From Cricetomys ansorgei (lineage: Eukaryota; Chordata; Mammalia; Rodentia; Nesomyidae): a stretch of 64,000 nt of DNA. The notes beneath the pieces are model-generated. The model was not told the DNA's origin. It did not search any database and was given only the letters and a program-made list of their open reading frames with translations. Where the stretch lies: contig JAMJFZ010003746.1 in assembly GCA_026225945.1 (NCBI GenBank), forward strand, positions 1,666,001 to 1,730,000, given 5' to 3'. How positions within the stretch are numbered: position 1 is the first letter of the stretch; every line of letters starts with the position of its first letter. This document shows, in pieces, positions 56,523 through 64,000 of this stretch. Position numbers and translations under genes: made by a program.

Positions 56523-56882
56523 CTGTCTTAGTTAATTTTCTATTGCTGTGATAAAACACCATGAGCAAGGCGACTTATAAAAGAAAGCATTTAATTGGGC
56601 TTACAGTTTCAGAGAGTTAAGAGTCCACCATGACCGGGCAGCATGGCAGCCAGCAGCAGAAATGTTGCTGGACCAGCTGAGAACTCTTGACCCACAGGTA
56701 GGAGGTAGAGAGAGGGTACTGGTAATGATGTGAGTGCTTTGAAACTACAGAGCTTCCCCCCCAGTGACACGCCTCCTCCCACAAGGCCACACCCTAATTC
56801 TTTTCAAACAGTTAAACCAACTGGGGACCAAGTATTTAAACACACGAGTCTATGGGGACCATCATGATTCAAACCGCCACAT
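56523..56882 (-). repeat. Common muroid interspersed repeat, copy 8
   Basis: This is a well-preserved reverse copy: TGTCTTAGTTAATTTTCTAT, AAACACCATGAGCAAGGCGA, ACGCCTCCTCCCACAAGGCC and ending near AAACCGCCACATC. It is the best reference for the family in this window. Confidence 0.8.
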
Positions 56883-56884
56883 CA

Positions 56885-57944
56885 ACTGCTCTAGTTTTCT
56901 GGGTGTACTTGTCATCCAGGACAGGAACTGAGAAGACAGCACCCCAAAGCCTATGTTCTCCACCACAAAGGCATATTTTCCTGAGGCTTAGACAGCCAAG
57001 CTTCCATGCAGTGGGACCCAGCCATGTCTTCTACAGGATAGCGGACATGCTCTCTCTTTGCCTGGTGGGCCTTGAGGGCCAGGCATGACTGCAGATGCAG
57101 AGCTTGCTTGCCTCTGACCACTCCTTACAAACGCTACTTCCAGTTGGTAGGCACAGTGTTTTCTCTTCACAGACCCAAAGGCCCAGATGCACAGAGGGTC
57201 TGCTCCCACTCAGGAAGAGCAAAGACTTTGGGACGGTCATGTCAGTTCTCTGGGAAGTCATTGATGCCCGTTTGTTTTATACACAGTTCCCACCTTGTGG
57301 TCAGCCCGAAGCCCTGGCCCCTCCCTCCATAATCTTTGTGCACCTCATTTTCTTCACCTCGTGCATAAGGGCTATGCCTTTTCCATTCTGTGCCTCTTGC
57401 TCGGACTGCCAGTCCCTTTCGCACACATGCACGTGCCCTGTCTGGGTCCCCTGCCTTCCCAGGAGAGGGGCAGCCTGTGTCTGTGCTCTCCTTTTGCCTA
57501 CACACTGCATTTCAGATTTCCGACAGTATTCCTCTAGGAAGGGGCTACTGCTCATCACTGTAGTAGTACGCTACTGGGTGGCTCACCAAGGAAGACACAG
57601 AGCGATATTCATATGTGCAAACCTGCCAGACCACAGTAGAGGGAACCACCATCCTGGCCAGCGCCATACTGGACAATGGAACTCCAGGCGTCTGACATCA
57701 GGAGATTTTTTTTTATCCAGAACTCCTCAGGAGCTCTACTGATAGCACGTGCAGATCATTAGCAATCAAACACCACCCACAGAAATCCAACACCTGCAGA
57801 TAATACAAAATGCCAAGACTTAGGAAGATCCTCACCCAATAGTGCACGAAACAATCATTTTATATATAACTAAAAATAAACTCCCACAACACATCACACC
57901 CTCTTTCAACTCATTTTGTAGGATAAATGATGTTCAAGTTTCGT
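56885..57944. other. Intergenic sequence, nothing supported
   Basis: A 215-codon open frame crosses this region on the plus strand, but it lacks any recognisable domain and has cysteine-rich, low-complexity-free content typical of chance frames. Confidence 0.4.
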
Positions 57945-58310
57945 TTCTGTTGTTGTGATAAGAATCCTGACAAAAATCATCTTAAGGAAGAGTTTAATTT
58001 TGTTCAAAATTCTAAGTTACAGTCCAACATTTTAAGGAAGCCACAGGATTAGGTTATGAGACAGCTAATTATATCATATCCCATAGTTGGGAGTAGAAAG
58101 AATGAATGTGTACATGCATCATGGGTTTGGCACTCTATACAGTCCAGCCTAGGGAATGATGCCACCCACAAAGGGCTAGGTGTTCCCATATCAATTAACA
58201 CCTTCAAGACAACCCCTCTACTCTAGACATATCCAATGACTTACTTGATCTAGACAACTCTTGAGACCCTCTTCCTAGGAGATTCTATCTTGTGTGAATT
58301 GACAATTACA
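57945..58310 (-). repeat. Common muroid interspersed repeat, copy 9 (diverged)
   Basis: Starts TTTCGTTTCTGTTGTTGTGA and AATCCTGACAAAAATCATCT, then GAAGAGTTTAATTTTG, following the family's reverse-orientation start. Confidence 0.55.
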
Positions 58311-58314
58311 ACGA

Positions 58315-59315
58315 ATGACTACAATGATAAGTGAGTGACTGAGCAGGCAGTGTTTGAGTCTCCATCTTTTCTTTGCTCAAATTGGGTTAGCCTGCTGGGC
58401 CATAGACCTTGCATTGAGATTGGAATCTCAGATGCCATCTGCCTAGCCAAGGCTCCTGATACTGCCTAGGGGAGCATGTGGACGTATCAGGGCATGAGGG
58501 CCATAGTAGGAAGCCTATAGGCAAGATGTATATTGTCTCCTATGTGTGGAACTCCAGGGCCCTCTCTTTCTATTCAGATCCCTTGTTCCTATGCTGAATC
58601 TCTCCCACTGCAGGCTTCTGTTGGTGGTACAAATTCATTATTCTGTGCTCTGGGCTATGCAGCCAGGTCATCACCTGTAAAAGACTTAAAGGAGGGGATG
58701 GGAAGCCAGGAACCTCAATGGAAGTCATGGGCTTAGAGACAGGAGTAAGATGGGCACAAGGTAGACATCCCACTGATGACAGGCCCACTTTTCAGTGTGC
58801 CCTGTGGGAGATGGAGACCTGAGCCATGGAGTTTAGAGCATTATTGCTTGTTACGTTCTTGGAGATTCAAGCAAAAGGTTCTGAGAAATTCTGTATGAAA
58901 ATTACAGAAGTGAAACCTACAGCTTTGCAAGCTTTGCAAGTTCACGCACCTGGGGCCCTGTGCACTCCTGCTGAAAGGTTCACTACAGCTATTGTGTCCC
59001 TAGAGAGCCATTGCGGAGCATCCTCAGCCTCAGGCAGAGCTCTGAGAGTCTAGGGAGTCCGTGCTATCCCAGAAGGATTTCAGGCTTGCTCCCAGGGCAC
59101 CTCACTGTGGCCAGCCCCAGGCTTGGGAACTACCCAGAATCTTCCTGACATCCTCCATTCTTTGCTGCTATCTCTTACCGTAACTCAACTCAAGGATTAA
59201 CAATAAATTGATACTTGAATTATTACAGAACTAGTCATTGTAAATATAGATCAATAAATGAAAACAATAGGGTTCTACAAAATTCCCCTTCATAAAGATC
59301 GGTCCAAAACCCATG
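58315..59315. other. Intergenic sequence, nothing supported
   Basis: Unique sequence; no gene recognised. Confidence 0.45.
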
Positions 59316-59317
59316 TG

Positions 59318-59628
59318 GAGCAGTCGGCCCTTCATGTCTGTTGGTACCTCATTCCCAGAATCACATATCTGGGGATGGGGATCGTATCTGTCCTGAACCT
59401 GTACAGACTCTTTCCTTGTCATTAGACCCTAAACAACACAGCATAACAACCATATTCACAGCATTTACTGATAAATGCAAAGGCGACTCAAAGCATCTGT
59501 GAGAACTGTGCTGAAGTCATGCACAGAGAAGCAGTGTATGGGAAGACTTGAGGATTCTAGGATTTTGGCATCTACAGGGGGTCCTGGAATGAATCCCCCC
59601 CACAACCCCAAGGGCTGACTTAACTAGC
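59318..59628 (+). mobile_element. MER2-type (Tigger) DNA transposon fragment
   Basis: It opens CAGTCGGCCCTTCATGTCTG and closes GGTCCTGGAATGAATCCCCC followed by AAGGGCTGACT. These match the terminal inverted repeats and the internal TTTTGGCATCTACAGGGG word of the MER2/Tigger family, a non-autonomous mariner-like element old enough to predate rodents. Confidence 0.75.
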
Positions 59629-60033
59629 AAATAGCACGAGCTGTACATTGAGAGAGTAATCATACCACAACCACAGAGGCGTGATTCTGGAAGTAAGGAG
59701 AGGCACTAACCTGTACTCTTGTGTGGCTGCATCATGGCCAAGGAGCATGAAGGTACATTGAGGGGGTGGGCACAGTGTTCACGTTCTGACCTGAGCAAGC
59801 GTGCGAGCTTTTCTACTTCAGGGAATTCATATACCTTAAGATGTGCAATCTATATGTGGTGTTTAGGAAGCAAAGCAATCCATGGGGAGATGGGACTTAT
59901 TCTACACAGGGCAAAATGGAAGATCGGTGATGTAGAAATCAATGAAAAAATGCAGTCTACACAAAATGTAAGGAACGAAAAGGAACAAATCACTGAAAAG
60001 GCAATGTGAACAGTCAATAAAATATACGGAATC

Positions 60034-60190
60034 GGGGCCAGCGAGATGACTCAGTAAGGAAAGGTGCTTGCTGCCCCTGAGGACCTGAGTTTGATCCTGG
60101 ATCCCACATAGCAATAGGAGAGGACCAACTCTTACAAGTTGTCCTCTGATGCTCACGTGTATCTGCCACTTCCTCCACTAACCAAATAAA
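60034..60190 (+). mobile_element. B3/B2-type SINE
   Basis: It begins GGGGCCAGCGAGATGACTCA, passes GAGGACCTGAGTTTGATCCT and ends with CACTAACCAAATAAAT. A sense-strand B3, it runs straight into the long TG tract. Confidence 0.92.
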
Positions 60191-60343
60191 TCGTGTGTGT
60201 GGTTGTGGTTGTGTGTGTGTGTGTGCATGTGTGTGTGTGGTTGTATGTGTGTGGTTGTGTGTGTGCATGTGTGTGAGTGTGTGTGCTTGTGTGTGGTTAT
60301 GTGTGTGTGCGTGCATGTGTGTGTGCATGTGTGTGTGTGTGCA

Positions 60344-60377
<34 letters not shown>

Positions 60378-60650
60378 GTTGTGTGTGTGTGTGTGTGTGT
60401 GTGTGCATGTGTGTGTGTGTGGTTGTGTGTGTGTGGTTGTGTGTGTGTGTGCATGTGTGTGTGTGTACGTGTGTGTGGTTTGTGTGTGTGTGTGTGTCTG
60501 CATGTGTGTGTGTGTGTATGTGTGTGTGTATGTACATGTGTGTGGTTGTGTGTGTGTGTGGTTGTGTGTGTGTGTGCATGTGTGTGTATGTGTATGTGTG
60601 TGTGTGTGTGTGTGGTTGTGTGTGTGTGGTTGTGTATATGTGTGTTTGAA
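60191..60650 (+). repeat. Large TG-based satellite-like tract (about 460 bp)
   Basis: TG runs are punctuated at irregular but recurrent spacing by GGTTG and GCATG interruptions, giving units such as TGTGTGGTTGTGTG and TGTGTGCATGTGTG. All six frames stay open over most of it, which explains the His/Thr- or Cys/Val-rich open frames. It starts at the 3' end of a B3 SINE. Confidence 0.97.
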
Positions 60651-60659
60651 GTGAAATCA

Positions 60660-61430
60660 GTGCTCAGCACACCTAATCATAGAAATTACAAACTAAAACT
60701 ATGAAATACAGTTTCTAGGCTTGTCAGCTTGGGATAAAATGTCATGTCTGATAATCACAAAATAGATCCATGAAGAGAGGAGTACACACACAGGCAGGCG
60801 GTGGGAACAAGAATAAATTAATCCAATCACTTGCAGGAGCAGAGCATAGGAATGTGTGGCTTTGAGAGCACATCCCCAAAGCTGCTAAAACTCCACTTGA
60901 GCTCTACCGTGAGGAAGCTGAAGCCACAGGGACCTGCCTGGTGGGATCATTTGTTATGGCAGGAAGTCAGGAGTCACTAAGGAAGTAGATGAACGATGCA
61001 TAGGATACATCTGGGGTGGGATCCGTGTGGACGGGTTAGCGTGCTGGACTAGATTGATAGGTATTAATGTGGTAAGCTCAGAGTCAAGTGTGCAGCAAGG
61101 TGTTCATAGATAGCACCCTGCGTGCCCACGCCCTCTGTGTGTGTGTGTGCGTGTGAGATGGTGTGCAGTGAGACGGGAAAGCATGAACTGCGCATAGGCT
61201 GCTGGGATATGCCAGGCTCTGCTTCCAAGAGAGGAGGGAAATCACGTGACTTCCAAGTCAGGAGGAAACATTATCCATTCACTTTATTGTTCTTACACGA
61301 GTCTACCAGATGTCAATATTAATCAATTCTGCAGGTGTCTGGGATATACTCATATTTTTATATTGTTTTCTACTTTTTTGAAAGTTTAGGTGAAATGTTG
61401 AATCATTTTAAAAAGGGAGAATTGAGGACA
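60660..61430. other. Intergenic sequence, nothing supported
   Basis: No gene recognised; a short (TG)n lies at 61,135-61,150. Confidence 0.45.
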
Positions 61431-61436
61431 AACTGC

Positions 61437-61545
61437 TGTCATATTAATCCTGGCACTTGGGAGGCTGAGGCAGGAGGGTCGTGAGGTCCAGGCCACCCTA
61501 GCCTGCATAGCAAGACCCCATCTTTAAAAACCCAAGTAAATTAAA
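61437..61545 (+). mobile_element. Old B1-like SINE
   Basis: TTAATCCTGGCACTTGGGAG, GGCTGAGGCAGGAGGGTC and AGCAAGACCCCATCTTTAAA form a diverged B1 in sense orientation. Confidence 0.8.
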
Positions 61546-61549
61546 TAAA

Positions 61550-62550
61550 TAAGCTTTTTTACACCCCTAAGGTTAAGTGGTATTGGAGATGGGTGGAGTG
61601 TAGCCCTTCTTGTACCTAAAACAGAGGATTTGATATTGGGGTTCACCCACAAACTTGCCCAGCCTGTGGGAAGGTCTGGATCACCATATCCTTCCCCCGC
61701 ACTGAAGGGCAGTGCCTGCAGTGTCAGAGATTGCTACCTCTGCCACTGCCCTGGAGCTTGCACACCCAGGTCCATATGCCCTAACCTCAGGTTCCCTGGG
61801 GCCTCTGGTCTCCAGATCACTTGGTCTAGGGAGCTGCTGGGGGTCCCGTGGTGGGCCAGAGACCAGCCTTATCTACTCCCTCCTTGGAGCAGCTTGGAGC
61901 TTCATTCCCACTCCATAAGCCTCTTCCTTCTAGGGATGAGGGATTGGGAATCAGGCTAACCCTAGAACTACTCAACTTACAGCATGCTGTCCAGCACTCA
62001 GAGTTTGCTAAGCATGACACTTGCTACCATGTTTGTATTGCTTCCTTCTCATCCACCAGTATAGCCAGCCAGGAGACCGTCAAGCAGCCCTCCATCAGCA
62101 GGGCCCTCCTCAGGGACAGTGGCAGCTTCACCTTGTCCTATTCCACACTAAGAACTGGGGTATGTCTGAGCCTCAAACAGTCTCAGACTCTAGCAGGCCC
62201 ACTCACCAAGGCCATACCCCAAGCTTCCTCGGGTGCCTGGGCTCCGCGGCCAGGATCTACCCTTACATCAGGCAGTTATAGAGTGGGAAAGACATTGGTA
62301 AGGCTAACTGCATCAGCAGGTAGTGTGGCTTTGAGAGCCTCCTGTTCTTCACTGAGCTGTTGGTCCCAGTATCCCAGATGTGTACGGGCCCGCACAGTCA
62401 TGGGCAGCAGCATGATGTTTGGGGCTGGGGGTTCTAGAGTCATTCAAGCCATGGTGATGAGGTCACTGGAAAGACAAATGGATGAATGGATGACAGAAAC
62501 TGGAAGAGAGAAAGGATAAGCCTGTGGAAGGTGAACGGACTGTTGGATGG
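61550..62550. other. Intergenic sequence, nothing firmly supported
   Basis: It contains the longest open frame of the window (61848-62519, plus strand, 223 codons), but I see no domain, and the second half turns into a TGGATGAA-like low-complexity region. Not called as a gene. Confidence 0.35.
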
Positions 62551-62556
62551 GTGAAT

Positions 62557-62800
62557 GTTACTTCTCTCATTGCTGTGACAACTGCTTAACCAAAGCAACT
62601 TAAAGAAGAATGGGACCGGTCCAAGGGTGCAGCCGGTCATTGTGGGGACGTGTAGAGGCCGAAGTGGCCGCGGGGGTGGCAGCGGGAACGCCAGGCAGCT
62701 GGGCATGCTGCGTCCGCTCGCTCCCTTTCTCATGTTTATCCAGCCCGGGACCCCAGCCCGTGGGATGATGCCACCCACATTCAAAGTGGGTCACTCTAGC
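62557..62800 (-). repeat. Common muroid interspersed repeat, copy 10 (diverged)
   Basis: It begins TTACTTCTCTCATTGCTGTG and AACCAAAGCAACTTAAAGAA, the family's reverse-orientation start. The CpG-rich middle is unusual for the family. Confidence 0.55.
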
Positions 62801-62884
62801 TCAGTTAAACCTGTCTGGAAACACACACACAGACATGCCCAGAGGTTCGTCTCCTAGTGATTGTAAATGTCCTCAATTTGACAA

Positions 62885-63080
62885 GACGGAATGAACTTAT
62901 GTCTGAATGGATGTAAGAACCTCAAGATTAACCATTGGATGAACGGATAGATGGGTAAGTGGTTGAATGCTGACTGAGAGGCTTGAGGGAGAGATAGGTG
63001 GGTGAACGGTGTGAGCAGACGAATGCCTGGCTGAGTGGGCTGGCTAGGTGAGAGACCGAGCTGGGTGGAAGGTATGGGGC
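62885..63080 (+). repeat. Degenerate GAATGGATG / GGTGAACGG minisatellite
   Basis: Loosely repeated words (GAATGGATG, GGATGAACGGATAGATGGG, GGTGGGTGAACGG, GACGAATG) on a roughly 4-bp TGRA register. A similar patch is found at 62,470-62,555, so the copy-10 repeat probably split one array. Confidence 0.5.
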
Positions 63081-63670
63081 ATAAGCACACGAGGAAGAGA
63101 AGCAACCATGCCCTCCGTACTGAAGTCCCAAGCTAGTTTGGATCAGGAGATGTACCTATCCCAATAAGCGTGCCTGCAGCCCTTTCCTGGGAAAGCAGGC
63201 TGCTCCCAGAGAATGGAAAAATCAGGAGTCCAGCTCTGTGCTCGATCACTGGGAGTGTGAGTCCTGACAACCCTGGCTGGTGCTGCCGATGTTTGGCATC
63301 GACAGACATCCAGTCGTGCGCACAAGCAACACACATAATGATTTGGAGCGGTATTCAGATGTGTATACATGCACCCACATCCTCACACACTGAGTGCACT
63401 ACACAGAGGTCTTTTCAAAGTCCAAGGGTCCCCTCAGTAAAAGCAGGTGAGTAGCCTGATGAAAAGCCTTGAACAGACACATCACAAAAGTATAAAATGG
63501 CCAGCCTTTTCTAAAATACGCACAAGCAGCAAAATTAAAGCATAAAAGAATGAATGATTTTAAAATATCAAAGGTTTAAATAATAAGCTTGAACATCCAT
63601 TGCTCCCTATAAGTCCCAACGTGGGCTCTGTAGCCTGTGTCACAGGCAGCCCAGATCATGGGATCCCTAA

Positions 63671-63940
63671 CAGCTATGTTCCCTGTGGTTCCTGGACATG
63701 GTCCCTCACCCCTACCTCGGAACTCTGGAGTCCCTGCCTAGCTACCAGCAAGTGGTCATCTGGGACGCATGGCAATCCCAAGACCTCCTCCTGGATGAAG
63801 ACCTCCTGGACGCTGCTGGCTGGCCTGGAGGGCTCCTTCTTTCCCAACATCTGTCCACGGAGGACAGACATTCTTAGAGGTGTGCTGCTTTGGGTCCCTG
63901 CTCTAGAACATGTGGCTTGAATAAAGCACTGACCAGGACT
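63671..63940 (+). other. Unassigned open segment with AATAAA downstream
   Basis: A plus-strand frame (ATG at 63698, TAG at 63875-63877) encodes 59 residues including SYQQVVIWDAWQSQDLLLDE. An AATAAA follows at 63920-63925, some 43 nt past the stop. This could be a 3' terminal exon or a retroposed 3' end. I do not recognise the protein, the frame is closed just upstream by TAA at 63668, and the nearest acceptor-like AG (63672-63673) has a poor pyrimidine tract. Confidence 0.25.
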
Positions 63941-64000
63941 GAAGCCCCTCAGAGTGGCCTTGGATGGTGGACTACCCTTTGATGCCTCCCCGGCCACACA

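Noticed and set aside
57095..57742. Plus-strand open frame of 215 codons
   Set aside because: No recognisable motif; several shorter frames overlap it on both strands, as expected by chance in GC-balanced sequence.
60014..60704. Open frames of 120-218 codons on both strands, rich in His/Thr or Cys/Val
   Set aside because: They are read-through of the TG tract, which has no stop codon in most frames.
61848..62519. Plus-strand open frame of 223 codons, the longest in the window
   Set aside because: No domain or family is recognisable, it has no supporting splice or poly(A) structure, and its end runs into degenerate TGGATGAA repeats.
1..64000. CRISPR arrays, prokaryotic operons, rRNA genes or phage features
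   Set aside because: None are present; the window is rodent nuclear DNA throughout.

Overview
The window is mammalian nuclear DNA from a muroid rodent. The evidence is the dense set of B1, B3/B2, ID/B4 and muroid L1 copies, long CA/TG microsatellites, and a gene recognisable as the receptor tyrosine kinase RET. The RET residues match neither the mouse nor the rat protein as I remember them, so another muroid such as a cricetid (hamster, vole or deer mouse) is my best guess; that is an inference.

RET lies on the minus strand and only its 5' end is present: exon 4 (73-311), exon 3 (1819-2106), exon 2 (3818-4084) and coding exon 1 (17452-17524). All junctions are GT/AG and the reading frame is open through 867 coding nucleotides (289 codons). 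These encode the signal peptide, cadherin-like domains 1 and 2, and the calcium-binding linker that starts domain 3. Intron 1 is about 13.4 kb. The promoter is a CpG island at about 17.1-17.9 kb with three GC boxes. Exons 5 onward lie beyond position 1.

From about 17.9 to 64 kb I see no convincing protein-coding gene. This is the 5' flank of RET: relatively unique sequence to about 29 kb, an L1-rich stretch at 30-46 kb, and mixed unique and repeat sequence to the end. Repeats include antisense and sense L1 bodies, four clear B1 copies plus one old one, three B3/B2 copies, ID/B4 fragments, MIR fragments, one MER2/Tigger-type DNA transposon, one solo ERVK-like LTR and at least ten copies of one common muroid interspersed repeat. 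Several AT-rich, repeat-free blocks (8.88, 14.6, 22.3, 28.4 and 48.7 kb) look like conserved noncoding elements and could be RET enhancers.

The most notable observation is an inverted duplication of about 145 bp (about 93% identical over its main block). One copy covers the exon 4 3' splice site and the other lies in intron 2, so the two arms flank exon 3 and could pair in the RET pre-mRNA. I found no operon, CRISPR array, rRNA gene or other prokaryotic-type system.
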